Source: Actinomadura xylanilytica (lineage in GTDB: Bacteria; Actinomycetota; Actinomycetes; Streptosporangiales; Streptosporangiaceae). From it: a stretch of DNA of 64,000 nucleotides. Shown here one piece after another: positions 1 to 8,080 of the stretch. The stretch is taken from NCBI RefSeq assembly GCF_030283145.1, contig NZ_JASNWE010000003.1, forward strand, positions 1 through 64,000, given 5' to 3'. The position numbers and the translations under genes are program-made. The notes beneath the pieces were generated by a model. The model saw only the letters and a program-made list of their open reading frames with translations, was not told where the DNA came from and searched no databases. Every line of letters begins with the position of its first letter. The first letter of the stretch is position 1.

Positions 1-376
1 GGTCCTTCCGGCTTGTCAATTCGGCCGGTCTTTCCTGATTCCGCCTTTCCGGTTCCGCTTTCGCGGCGCCTTCCGGGCGGTGGTGCTATTTCATCAGATC
101 CGGCGCGATTGTCAAAATCGGCCTTTTCCGACCCACCACAGAATCAAGGGCACGGCGGAGCCGTGTCCTGTGAATCAAGTGGTGGTCGTCCCGGGATCCG
201 GCCGTCGTCACGACGTCCGTGTCATCTGGGGACGAGGACGTAAGCTATGCGCTCAGCGCCGAGACGTCAAATCGGCGCTCCACGGCGTGCCGGCGGGAAC
301 CTCGAACCGGGTGCGGCGACGGTGCGTCTACTCCGTTGACCGGACCGGTTCGAAGCCTCGGAGGCACTACGGGTCA
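1..376. other. No convincing gene in the left edge
   Basis: Open frames exist on both strands here, but none shows a recognisable domain, a ribosome binding site at a sensible start, or a protein-like composition. The plus frame that runs through this stretch becomes meaningful only from about position 377, where it turns into the DUF2752 remnant. The region may contain the promoter side of that remnant, but no clear -35/-10 pair was found. Confidence 0.4.
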
Positions 377-561
377 GTGACGGGTGTCTTCCCAGACGCG
401 GCGCGCCGCGTGGCCTTGCCCGCTGGGGTGCTCGTCCTGTCCGCGGCGCTGGTGGCGTACGTCGCGGCCGACGATCCCAGTGAGGCCGGTCATTACCCGT
501 CCTGCCCGTTCTTGCGCTGACGGGCCTCCAGTGTCCTGGGTGCCCTGGCTCGTCGCCCGCG
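377..561 (+). pseudogene. DUF2752 membrane protein remnant, frameshifted
   Basis: From a GTG at 377 the frame encodes one hydrophobic segment (LPAGVLVLSAALVAYVAA) followed by DPSEAGHYPSCPF, which matches the start of DUF2752 proteins. In that family the next residues are roughly L-x-LTGLxCPGCGS. Here the frame hits a stop directly after CPFLR, while LALTGLQCPGCPGS is found in the neighbouring frame, so one base appears to be missing near 513. Downstream of CPGCPGS the family similarity fades and the second membrane half is not recognisable. I treat it as a decayed gene; a sequencing indel could explain the first break but not the lost C-terminus. Confidence 0.5.
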
Positions 562-751
562 CGCAGGACCGGCCGACCCGTGACCGGGTGGGCGATCCAC
601 TCTGGATCCTCCTATGAGCCCGCTGAACTCCCTTGGCCTCACTGGGCATCAGTGGACCGCTTGAGCCGCCGCCTCAGGCGGGAGGCCCGCATCCCGGCCG
701 CGTACGGTGGTCGGCCTGATCGAACGTTGGATCTCAAGGGTGGAAGCACCG

Positions 752-1588
752 ATGACGAATGAGCGTGCGCTGGTGCTGGGCGGCGGCGGGGTCGCGGGGA
801 TCGCGTGGGAGACGGGGGTGCTCGCCGGGCTGGCCGCGGGCGGCACGGACGTGACCGGCGCGGACCTCCTCCTCGGCACTTCGGCGGGATCGACGGTCGC
901 CGCGCAGGTCGGCAGCGGGCTTCCGCTGAACGAGCTGTTCGAGCGGCAGGCCGATCCGGCGTTGCAGAACGAGGAGCTCGTCCCGGACGGCACCCCGCCG
1001 GCAGAGGTCCTGGAGACGTGGATGCGGCTCACGGCCGAGTCGGACGGTCCCGAGGAGCTGCGCCGGCGCCTTGGGGCGTTCGCCCTGGAGGCCGAGACCG
1101 TCCCGGAGGCGGCGCGGCGGGCCGTGATCGAGGCGCGGTTGCGGTGCACGCCTGGCCCGACCTGAGGCTGCTGATCGTCGGGGTGAGCGCGGAGACGGGC
1201 GAACCCCGGGTCTTCGACCGCGAGTCGGGCGTGCCGCTGGTGGACGTGGTCTCGGCGAGCTGCGCGGTGCCCGGGGTCTGGCCGCCGGTGTCCATCGACG
1301 GCGTCCGGTACGTGGACGGCGGGGTGCGGACGAGTACCAACCTCGACCTGGCCGCGGGGTGCGCGCGGGTGCTGGTGCTCGCCCCGATGGTGGATCCCGG
1401 GCTGGAGGAGGACGTCGCGCGGCTGGCCTCGGCGGGCGGACGAGTGGAGGTGATCACTCCGGACGAGGCGTCGCTGTCCGCGTTTCGGCGATGACCCGCT
1501 GGCGCCGTCGACGCGGACGCCGTCCGCCGTCGCGGGCAGGGCGCAGGGGCTGAGGGCCGCGGACAGGGTCGCGGAGCTGTGGGCGTGA
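752..1588 (+). pseudogene. Patatin-like phospholipase with two compensating frameshifts
   Basis: Patatin-like proteins are Ser-Asp dyad acyl hydrolases acting on phospholipids. The first frame (752 to about 1135) gives the oxyanion loop GGGGVAGIAWETG and the nucleophile elbow GTSAGS. The second frame (about 1136 to 1485) gives VHAWPDLRLLIVGVSAETG and the catalytic Asp motif VDGG. The third, which is the original frame, restores a family-like C-terminus (FGDDPLAPSTRTPSAV, then AADRVAELWA) ending at TGA 1586-1588. One base is missing near 1135 and one extra t lies in the ttt near 1485. Corrected length would be 278 residues, normal for a short bacterial patatin. All key residues survive, so either recent inactivation or base-calling error is possible. 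Confidence 0.75.
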
Positions 1589-1674
1589 CCGTCCCACGCG
1601 GTCTGGGCAGACGGGGCCGCAAAGTGGGGGCCTGATCCGGGGCCGAGTGGTTGACCTGCCGGCATCGCCCGGGG

Positions 1675-1702
1675 CGTCCGCCCCTCGCGTGAGCGGCGGA
1701 CG
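1675..1702. terminator. Stem-loop between convergent genes
   Basis: CGTCCGCC at 1675-1682 pairs with GGCGGACG at 1695-1702 across a 12-base loop. It lies between the ends of the plus-strand patatin gene and the minus-strand permease gene, so it could serve both. There is no U-tract on either strand. Confidence 0.4.
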
Positions 1703-1721
1703 TCCCGGACGGGTGCCGGGG

Positions 1722-3107
1722 TCAGGTGGCGGTGACCGGTTCGGCCGGCGGGGTCTCCTCCTCGCCGGACGGCTGGGGTGTGCGGGTGAGGACGTTGAAG
1801 AGCAGGTTCAGCACGATGGCGCTGAGGCTGCCCAGGGTGATGCCGCTGTTGAGGATCGCGGCTACGTCGCGGGGCATGTTCGCGCCGAACTCGGGGACGG
1901 CGTTCGGGAGCATGGCCAGGGCGATGCTGACGCCGACCACGAGGGCGTTGCGCTCCTGGCGGAGGTCGACCTTGGCGAGGGTCTGCACGCCGACGACCGC
2001 GACCATGCCGAACATCGCGACGGCCGCGCCGCCGAGGACGTCGCTCGGAATCGAGGCGACGTAGGCGCCGGCCTTGGGGAACAGCCCGAGCACGATCATG
2101 AAGGCGCCGGCCGCGACGACGACGAAGCGGCTGCGCACGCCGGTGAGCCGCACCAGCCCGACGTTCTGCGCGAAGCAGGTGTAGGGGAAGGCGTTCAGCG
2201 AGCCGCCGAGGAAGGTCGAGAGGCCGTCGGCGCGCAGGGCGCGGGTGATGTCGGCACCGTCCACGTCCTTGCCGACGATCTCGCCGGTGGCCTTGGAGTC
2301 GCCCACGGTCTCCACGACGGTGACCATCATGACCAGCAGCATCGCCAGGATCGCGCCGATCTGGAAGGTCGGGGCGCCGTAGTGGAAGGGGGTGGTGACG
2401 CCGATCCAGTCCGACTTCCCCACCTGGTCGAACCCGGTGTCGCCGAGGACGAAGGACACGGCGGTGCCGCCGACGAGGCCGAGCAGGACGGCGACGCTGC
2501 TGAGGAACGGGCGGCGCAGCCGGTACAGGACGAGGATGAACAGCAGGGTGCCGCCCGCGTACATCAGGTGCTTCCAGCTCCCGAAGTCCTTGGTCACGGT
2601 CTTGGCGGCGGCGCCGCCCGCGGCGTCGTTCAGCGCGTTCGGCAGCAGGATCAGGCCCATGATGGTCAGCACGGTGCCGGTGACCAGGGGCGGGAAGAAC
2701 CGGAGCAGCCGGCCGAGGAACGGGGCCGCGAGGAACGTCAGCACGCCCGCGGTGATGGTCGCGCCGTAGATGGCGAGCAGGCCGGCGGTGCCGTTCTCGG
2801 CGCCCTGCCCGATCGCGATCATCGGGGCGACCGCGGTGAACGTCACGCCCTGCACGATCGGCAGCCGGATCCCGATCTTCCAGAAGCCGAGCGACTGGAT
2901 GATGGAGGCGATCCCGCAGGTGAACAGGTCGGCGTTGATCAGGTAGACGAGCTGTTCGGTCGACAGCCCGATCGCGCCCGCGACCAGGATGGGGACGACC
3001 ACCGCGCCGGCGTAGAACGCCAGGACGTGCTGGAACCCGTACAGCGCCAGCCTCGGGACGGGGAGCATCTCGTCGACCGGGTGCTTACGCGGTCCTTCTT
3101 GCGACAT
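1722..3107 (-). CDS. NCS2 family nucleobase:cation symporter (xanthine/uracil permease type)
   Basis: A 461-residue polytopic membrane protein that should take up a purine or pyrimidine base with a cation. The NCS2 hallmarks are present: YGFQH in the first membrane helix and the signature QNVGLVRLTGV (N-x-G-x4-T-G) in the second half, with many hydrophobic helices between. Length fits the family (about 430-480). Substrate (uric acid, xanthine, uracil) cannot be decided from sequence; the PbuX/UapA-like purine branch is my guess from the signature motif. No purine catabolic genes adjoin it. The start at 3107 (MSQEGPRKHP) leads directly into the first helix. Confidence 0.88.
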   Translation of the reverse strand: MSQEGPRKHPVDEMLPVPRLALYGFQHVLAFYAGAVVVPILVAGAIGLSTEQLVYLINADLFTCGIASIIQSLGFWKIGIRLPIVQGVTFTAVAPMIAIGQGAENGTAGLLAIYGATITAGVLTFLAAPFLGRLLRFFPPLVTGTVLTIMGLILLPNALNDAAGGAAAKTVTKDFGSWKHLMYAGGTLLFILVLYRLRRPFLSSVAVLLGLVGGTAVSFVLGDTGFDQVGKSDWIGVTTPFHYGAPTFQIGAILAMLLVMMVTVVETVGDSKATGEIVGKDVDGADITRALRADGLSTFLGGSLNAFPYTCFAQNVGLVRLTGVRSRFVVVAAGAFMIVLGLFPKAGAYVASIPSDVLGGAAVAMFGMVAVVGVQTLAKVDLRQERNALVVGVSIALAMLPNAVPEFGANMPRDVAAILNSGITLGSLSAIVLNLLFNVLTRTPQPSGEEETPPAEPVTAT

Positions 3108-3146
3108 TTCCGGCGGTGCCTTTCAGGGGGTGAGCGACGCGTGCGC

Positions 3147-3335
3147 TCAGGGTCGGGGGGACGGGTCGGCGAAGGCTTGGCGGCGCTTCTCGAAGGAGGC
3201 GCGGGCCGCGCGGCCCTTGGCGCTGGGCGGCGCGGGCGGCGCGACCGCGGCGGGGGCCGTGCCCGTGCGTCCGGTCGTGGGCGCGGTGGCGGCGGAGGTC
3301 GTGGTCGGCTCAGGTGACATATCGGGACTCATCAT
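3147..3335 (-). CDS. Small Ala/Pro/Thr-rich hypothetical protein
   Basis: A 62-residue frame upstream of, and in the same direction as, the NCS2 permease. The N-terminal half is Pro/Thr/Ala low-complexity and the C-terminal half is basic (GRAARASFEKRRQAFADPSP). No family is recognised. It might be a small conserved protein co-transcribed with the permease or a chance frame in GC-rich DNA. Confidence 0.2.
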   Translation of the reverse strand: MMSPDMSPEPTTTSAATAPTTGRTGTAPAAVAPPAPPSAKGRAARASFEKRRQAFADPSPRP

Positions 3336-3430
3336 CCCAGCAGGGCCGGCGCATCGGCTGACTCAGGACCGTCCCGGCGGGGTCCCGGGGGAGGTCGCGG
3401 GCAGCGGCGGCCGAGATCGGCACCTTGATC

Positions 3431-3460
3431 CGGTCGGTCCGGTCGGTCCGGTCGGTCCGG
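3431..3460. repeat. 9-bp tandem repeat, about 3.3 copies
   Basis: The unit CGGTCGGTC is repeated three times with a trailing CGG, in the non-coding stretch between the small minus-strand frame and the ferritin-like gene. It is a simple slippage-type repeat and a possible site of length variation between strains. Confidence 0.85.
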
Positions 3461-3602
3461 ACGAGCTGCGCGGGTCGGCGGACGGGCCGGCGGTTGGCGC
3501 GTTCTTGGTCTCCGGATGGCTTTGCGGCGCCGCCGCCGAGGTGATCATCCACGGGGGCGCCGAACGGCGGCCGGACCCGCGACGACGGAGGGGACCCCGC
3601 AC

Positions 3603-4160
3603 ATGGCCGAGTTTCTGAGCGATCTGAAGACCCTGCGCGCCCGCGCCCGGGAGGAGATCGGCAAGGGGCCGGTGACCGAGGCGTACGGCGCGGACCTCGA
3701 GCGTGTGATCCAGATCTGCAACGAGGCGCTCGCGACCGAGCTGGTGTGCGTGCTGCGCTACAAGCGGCACCAGTACACCGCGACCGGGATCTACTCCGAG
3801 GGGGTGGTCGCCGAGTTCAAGGAGCACGCCGCCGACGAGGCCGAGCACGCCGACAAGCTCGCCAACCGGATCGTGCAGCTCGGCGGGGAGCCCGACTTCG
3901 ACCCCGAGGTGCTGGCCGGGCGGTCGCACACCACCTACGACAAAAGCCTGGACCTGGTCGAGATGATCAAGGAGGACCTGATCGCGGAGCGGGTCGCGGT
4001 GTCGTCCTACACCGAGATCATCCAGTGGCTGGGCGAGGGCGACCCGACCACCCGGCGGGTCTTCGAGGAGCTGCTGGCCGACGAGGAGGACCACGCCGAC
4101 GACCTGCGCGGGCTGCTGGAGAGGCTGCCCCGGGACCTGGCCTCGCACGCGAACGGCTGA
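3603..4160 (+). CDS. Ferritin-like / bacterioferritin-type diiron protein
   Basis: A 185-residue all-helical protein of the ferritin-like superfamily, probably binding or oxidising iron in the cytoplasm. Expected helix-borne metal ligands are visible: ATELVCVLRYKRHQ in the first half, EFKEHAADEAEHADKL (ExxH then E-x2-H) in the middle, and AERVAVSSYTEII with LLADEEDHADDL (E and ExxH) in the C-terminal helices. It is closer to bacterioferritin than to Dps in length and motif spacing, but no haem-ligating Met is obvious. The ATG at 3603 is chosen over an in-frame ATG at 3516 because the upstream 29 residues are Arg-rich and unlike the family. Confidence 0.8.
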   Translation: MAEFLSDLKTLRARAREEIGKGPVTEAYGADLERVIQICNEALATELVCVLRYKRHQYTATGIYSEGVVAEFKEHAADEAEHADKLANRIVQLGGEPDFDPEVLAGRSHTTYDKSLDLVEMIKEDLIAERVAVSSYTEIIQWLGEGDPTTRRVFEELLADEEDHADDLRGLLERLPRDLASHANG

Positions 4161-4206
4161 GCCCCGCGCCCGGCGGGCACCCCGGTCCGGCCCGCCTCGT
4201 CCCGGC

Positions 4207-4246
4207 ACCGACAACAATCACTGTCTTGACAAATAAAGTTGTCGGT
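4207..4246. promoter_or_regulatory. Inverted-repeat operator in the ArsR-type promoter
   Basis: ACCGACAAC (4207-4215) is a perfect inverted copy of GTTGTCGGT (4238-4246). Between them lies TGTC-TT-GACA (4222-4231), itself a small palindrome, which includes a consensus -35 hexamer TTGACA at 4226-4231. The arrangement, ending 15 bases before the ArsR-family start codon, suggests autoregulation by that protein. The local AT content is well above its surroundings. Confidence 0.6.
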
Positions 4247-4261
4247 CGCCACCATGGGCCC

Positions 4262-4879
4262 ATGTTCGACGTGACGGTGATCGAGGACCCCGCGGCGGCG
4301 GCGGCCACGCTGGACCCGGTCCGCGGCCGGCTGCTCGCGGAGCTGACCGAACCGGCCTCGGCCGCCATGCTGGCCGCGCGGACCGGGCTGCCCCGGCAGA
4401 AGGTGAACTACCACCTCAGGGCGCTGGAACGGCACGGCCTGGTCGAGCTGGTCGGCGAACGCCGCAAGGGCAACATGACCGAACGGCTCGTGCGGGCCAC
4501 CGCGGCGTCCTACGTCATCTCCCCGCTCGCCCTCGCCGCGCTGCAACCCGACCCCGACCGGTACCGGGACGCGGTGTCGGCGCGCTGGCTGCTCGCCCTC
4601 GCCGCCCGCCTGGTGCGCGACGTCGGGACGCTGGTCACGGGCGCGGCGCGGGCCCGCAAGCGGCTGGCCACGTACGCGCTGGACGGCGAAGTGCGCTTCG
4701 CCTCGGCGGCGGACCGCGCCGCGTTCATCGGGGAGCTCACCGAGACCGTCGGCGGGCTGGTCCGCAAGTACCACGACCCGTCCGGCGGGGGCGGGCGCGA
4801 CCACCGCGTCGTGATCGCCGTCCACCCCAAGGTCAAGGACGGGGTGGGCGCGGTCCCACCGCACGCGATCGAGAACTGA
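4262..4879 (+). CDS. ArsR-family winged-helix transcriptional regulator
   Basis: A 205-residue cytoplasmic regulator. Residues about 18-75 form an ArsR/HTH_20-type winged helix: LDPVRGRLLAELTEPASAAMLAARTGLPRQKVNYHLRAL, then a wing ERRKGNMTERLVRAT. The larger C-terminal part (SPLALAALQPDPDRYRDAVSARW onward) is typical of ArsR proteins that accompany SRPBCC/AHSA1 proteins; no metal-binding Cys motif is present, so metal sensing is unlikely. It begins 15 bases after an inverted-repeat operator and is followed 37 bases later by the SRPBCC gene, which is probably its co-transcribed partner. Confidence 0.85.
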   Translation: MFDVTVIEDPAAAAATLDPVRGRLLAELTEPASAAMLAARTGLPRQKVNYHLRALERHGLVELVGERRKGNMTERLVRATAASYVISPLALAALQPDPDRYRDAVSARWLLALAARLVRDVGTLVTGAARARKRLATYALDGEVRFASAADRAAFIGELTETVGGLVRKYHDPSGGGGRDHRVVIAVHPKVKDGVGAVPPHAIEN

Positions 4880-4916
4880 GCACATCATCGGAGCACCACC
4901 ACCGAGAGGCGGAACC

Positions 4917-5645
4917 ATGGGCAGCGAATTCGAGATCGTCCGGGAGTTCGAGGTGGCCGCGTCACCCGAGCGGGTCTGGGCCGCCGTCACCACCGGGACC
5001 GCCGGCTGGCTCTGGCCGATGGAGTACGAGCCCCGCGAGGGCGGCGCCGCGCCGTTCGGCGGCACGGTGACCGCGTGGGACCCGCCGCACCGGCTGACCG
5101 GCCGGGTCGAGGACGCCGAGGGCGCCGACGGCCAGACGCTCAACCAGCTCGACCACCTGATCGAGCCGCGCGAGGGCGGCGGGTCCTGGGTGCGCTACGT
5201 GCACAGCGGCGTCTTCGTCGACGACTGGGACGACCAGTTCGACGGAGCGGACCAGCACACCGACTTCTACCTGCACACCCTGCGGCAATACCTCGAGCAC
5301 TTCCCGGGCCGGGCCGCGGCGTTCGCCGAGGCCCACGGGCCCGAGGCGTCCCGGGCCAAGGGCGCCTTCGACGCCGTCGGGCGGGCGCTCGGGCTGGAGG
5401 AGGGCGCCTCCGAGGGGGCCCGGGTGCGCGTCGGGCTGCCCGGCGCCGGCGAGGCGGACGCCGTGCTCGACTACCGGAACGAGAACTTCATCGGGCTGCG
5501 TACCGGCGACGCGCTCTACCGGTTCTTCGGCCGCAACGCCTTCGGCGCGCCGGTCGGCCTCACCGTCCACCTGTTCGGCCCGGACGCCGACCAGGAGCGG
5601 GACCAGCGTGTCTGGCAGGACTGGCTCAACGGCCTGTACGGCTGA
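4917..5645 (+). CDS. SRPBCC (AHSA1/START-like) domain protein
   Basis: A 242-residue protein with an N-terminal SRPBCC fold (EFEIVREFEVAASPERVWAAVTTGTAGWLWPMEYE), which forms a hydrophobic cavity for a small ligand. The C-terminal part (from about residue 150) is a second, shorter alpha/beta segment seen in actinobacterial members. Neighbouring ArsR plus SRPBCC pairs are common, with the regulator thought to control the ligand-binding partner. A good purine-rich stretch (GAGAGGCGGAACC) precedes the ATG. Ligand and reaction are unknown. Confidence 0.8.
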   Translation: MGSEFEIVREFEVAASPERVWAAVTTGTAGWLWPMEYEPREGGAAPFGGTVTAWDPPHRLTGRVEDAEGADGQTLNQLDHLIEPREGGGSWVRYVHSGVFVDDWDDQFDGADQHTDFYLHTLRQYLEHFPGRAAAFAEAHGPEASRAKGAFDAVGRALGLEEGASEGARVRVGLPGAGEADAVLDYRNENFIGLRTGDALYRFFGRNAFGAPVGLTVHLFGPDADQERDQRVWQDWLNGLYG

Positions 5646-5646
5646 C

Positions 5647-5692
5647 CCCGCGCCGAGAGAGGACCCCTCCGGGGGGCCTCTCCGGGCGCGGG
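5647..5692. terminator. Strong bidirectional terminator hairpin
   Basis: CCCGCGCC (5647-5654) pairs with GGCGCGGG (5685-5692); inside it GAGAGG pairs with CCTCTC and CCCC with GGGG, giving an almost continuous long stem. It lies between the convergent SRPBCC (+) and IclR (-) genes, 5 bases before the end of the latter. Confidence 0.75.
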
Positions 5693-5697
5693 ACGGG

Positions 5698-6540
5698 TCA
5701 GTGGCCGCGCGGTTCCGGGACGGGCGCGGGCCGCGACTCGCGCAGCCAGGTCCAGTTGCGGCTGATCTCGTCGGCGGCGTCGCACACCAGCTCCCGGTAG
5801 CGCTCGACCACGTCCGGCGCGAAGCGGTAGCGGGGACCGCACACGCTGATCGAACCGTGCACCTCGCCGTCGGGGCCGAACAGCGGGGCCGCGACCGAGC
5901 CCGCGTCGGCCTGCCGCTCGCCGAGCGAGACCGCGACGCCCTCGCGGGCGGCGTCGGCGAGCTGCCGGCGGAGGGTCTCCTCGTCGGTGACCGTCCGGCC
6001 GGTGAGCGCGGCGAGCGGACGGGCCAGCACCGCGGCGCGCCGCTCCTCGGGCAGCGAGGCGAGGATCACCTTGCCCGAGGAGCCGGCGTGCAGCGGGAAC
6101 CGCCGGCCAATCTCGACCGTCATCTTGATCTCGTGCGGGCTGACGTACTGGTCCAGGTAGACCCGCTCGTCGCCGACCAGACCCGACAGCGTGGTCGTCT
6201 CGCCGGTCTCGTCGCGCAGCCTGCGCAGCACCGGCGCCGCCGCGTTGCGGGCGTCGAAGCGGCGCAGCGCGCTCACCCCGAGCGCGACCGCGGCGGGGCC
6301 GAGCCGGTACCCCGCCGTGTCGGCGTCGGTCTCCAGGATCTCGCGCGACACCAGCGACTGGAGGATCCGGTAGACCACGGCCTTGGACAGGCCGAGCTCC
6401 CGGCTGATCGCGCTCACGCCGAGGTACTGCGGTCCCCCGGCGAACAGCAGCAGCACGTCGGCGACCCGCGCGGCGGCCTCGGTACCGACGTTGTCGACCG
6501 TTCGGGGGGGCCTGCGGACGGGGGTGCTCTGGTTGGTCAC
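5698..6540 (-). CDS. IclR-family transcriptional regulator
   Basis: A 280-residue regulator. Residues about 20-80 form the IclR winged helix (ARVADVLLLFAGGPQYLGVSAISRELGLSKAVVYRILQSL), followed by an IclR effector domain (TTTLSGLVGDERVYLDQYVSPHEIKMTVEIGRRFPLHAGSSGKVILA, and GSISVCGPRYRF near the end). It is the last gene of the leftward catabolic operon, 40 bases after the amidohydrolase stop. The paired semi-palindromes in the divergent promoter region at 16.4-16.6 kb resemble IclR-type operators, so it most likely controls both arms of the island. The effector is presumably the imported compound or an intermediate. Confidence 0.9.
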   Translation of the reverse strand: MTNQSTPVRRPPRTVDNVGTEAAARVADVLLLFAGGPQYLGVSAISRELGLSKAVVYRILQSLVSREILETDADTAGYRLGPAAVALGVSALRRFDARNAAAPVLRRLRDETGETTTLSGLVGDERVYLDQYVSPHEIKMTVEIGRRFPLHAGSSGKVILASLPEERRAAVLARPLAALTGRTVTDEETLRRQLADAAREGVAVSLGERQADAGSVAAPLFGPDGEVHGSISVCGPRYRFAPDVVERYRELVCDAADEISRNWTWLRESRPAPVPEPRGH

Positions 6541-6580
6541 GTGGAGATCCTAGAGAAGGCGGTGACGGGGATCCCGCGGT

Positions 6581-8050
6581 TCAGCGACCGCGGTGCAGGT
6601 ACCGGCCGACGGGGTCGCCGGTGATCCGGCCGTCGGCGTACACGTGGTTGCCGCGGACGAAGGTGTCGGTCACCTTGGCCGACATCGCGAAGCCCTCGAA
6701 CGGGGTGTACTCCTGCGTGGACTCGGAGTCGGCCGCGCGCACCGTCCAGGACGCGTCCGGGTCGACCAGCGCGATGTCGGCGTCGTAGCCCTCGGCGATG
6801 GTGCCCTTGTTGAGCAGCCCGTACCGCTTGGCGGGGTTCCACGAGGTGAGCTGCGCGGCGCGCTGGAGCGACAGGCCGCGCTTGGTCCCCTCGCCGACCA
6901 GGCCGGGCAGCAGGTACTCGGCGCCGCCGAAGCCGGACTTGGCGAGGAAGATGTCGTCGCGGTCGGAGCCGAACTTCATCTCGTCCTTGCAGCAGGCGTG
7001 GTCGCTGACCACCCAGTCGACGTCGCCGGCGAGCACGTGCCGCCACAGCGCCTCGACGTCGTCGCGGTCGCGCAGCGGCGGGTTGACCTTGCCGCCGAGG
7101 CCGTGCGCGGTGTCGACGTCGGCGAGCAGGTGCCCGACCGTGACCTCGCGGCGGAAGTCGATGTGCGGGAACGCGCGGCCCATGGTCAGCGCCGCGTCCA
7201 GTGCCTTCTCCGACGACAGGTGCAGCAGGTTGATGTTGGGCAGCCCGGTCTCGTGCGCCAGGTAGGAGGCGATGGTGACGGCGAGGCCCTCCGAGTGCGG
7301 CGGGCGCGAGGCGCTGTAGGCGCGCAGCCCGGACAGCGAGCCGTCGCGCTCCACCAGCTTGGTGTAGGCGGTCATGATCTCGGCGGTCTCGCAGTGCAGC
7401 GACAGCGACAGGTGCTCGGCGTAGTCGCCGAGCTCCTCGCGGGCCTTCTGGATGCCGCGCATCACGAACTCGAAGTGCGCCAGGTCGTAGCGCTCGTCCG
7501 GCGGCGTCATCAGGAAGTCGCTCTGGCTGGTGGAGCGGCCGTGCAGCCCGTGGCTGCCGTAGAACATGAAGATCTTGAACGAGGTGACCCCGTGCTCCTG
7601 CACCAGGTAGGGGATCTCGTCGATGTGCTCGGCCATCATCGGCGCCAGGTGGAAGGCGTAGTCGATGTAGGCGTTGCCCTGCGCGGCGGCGAGCACCTCG
7701 GGGAAGAACTCCCGGTAGGGGCCGCCCTTGTTGAGGTAGTACTGGCCGGTGCGCATATAGGTCAGCGCCGCGGTGACGCCGCCCTGCGCGCTGGCGCGGC
7801 TCTCGGTCCGGGTGTCGGCGGCCAGCTCGTTGTAGATGCCCCAGTGCTGGTGGGCGTCCACCACGCCGGGGAAGGCGAGCAGGCCGCGGCCGTCGACCAC
7901 GGTGGCGGCGTCGTCGCCTGGAAGGCCGGGCGCGACGCGGGTGATGGTGCCGTCGTTGACCGCGATGTCGGTGAGGGCCGGCTCGGTCCCCTCCGCGTCG
8001 TCGGGCCGGACCACCCGCACGTTCTTGATCAGCAGCTCGGTTGTCGCCAT
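6581..8050 (-). CDS. Cyclic amidohydrolase (dihydropyrimidinase/hydantoinase/allantoinase type)
   Basis: A 489-residue amidohydrolase-superfamily enzyme, expected to hydrolyse a cyclic amide (C-N) bond with a binuclear metal centre. Seen: an N-terminal beta segment, the metal motif VVDAHQHWG, a probable carboxylated Lys in TSFKIFMFYG, conserved HCET, HLSSEKAL (metal His) and SDHACC (catalytic Asp), and a C-terminal GTIAEGYDADIALVDPD typical of dihydroorotase/hydantoinase proteins. The usual HxH metal pair is HQH here. It starts 30 bases after the flavoprotein gene. The substrate is unknown; nearby racemase-like and CoA-activating genes argue for a hydantoin-, imide- or lactam-like compound. 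Confidence 0.85.
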   Translation of the reverse strand: MATTELLIKNVRVVRPDDAEGTEPALTDIAVNDGTITRVAPGLPGDDAATVVDGRGLLAFPGVVDAHQHWGIYNELAADTRTESRASAQGGVTAALTYMRTGQYYLNKGGPYREFFPEVLAAAQGNAYIDYAFHLAPMMAEHIDEIPYLVQEHGVTSFKIFMFYGSHGLHGRSTSQSDFLMTPPDERYDLAHFEFVMRGIQKAREELGDYAEHLSLSLHCETAEIMTAYTKLVERDGSLSGLRAYSASRPPHSEGLAVTIASYLAHETGLPNINLLHLSSEKALDAALTMGRAFPHIDFRREVTVGHLLADVDTAHGLGGKVNPPLRDRDDVEALWRHVLAGDVDWVVSDHACCKDEMKFGSDRDDIFLAKSGFGGAEYLLPGLVGEGTKRGLSLQRAAQLTSWNPAKRYGLLNKGTIAEGYDADIALVDPDASWTVRAADSESTQEYTPFEGFAMSAKVTDTFVRGNHVYADGRITGDPVGRYLHRGR

Positions 8051-8080
8051 CGGTCTCTCTCCTCCGCGTGCGAAATGGGG

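Noticed and set aside
1647..3317. 556-residue plus-strand frame opposite the NCS2 permease
   Set aside because: Composition is Gly/Glu/Asp/Arg/His-rich without hydrophobic core or domains; it is the shadow of the permease gene.
3310..4217. 284-residue minus-strand frame opposite the ferritin-like gene
   Set aside because: Antisense to a clear ferritin-like gene and consisting of Val/Gly/Asp/Leu/Arg shadow sequence.
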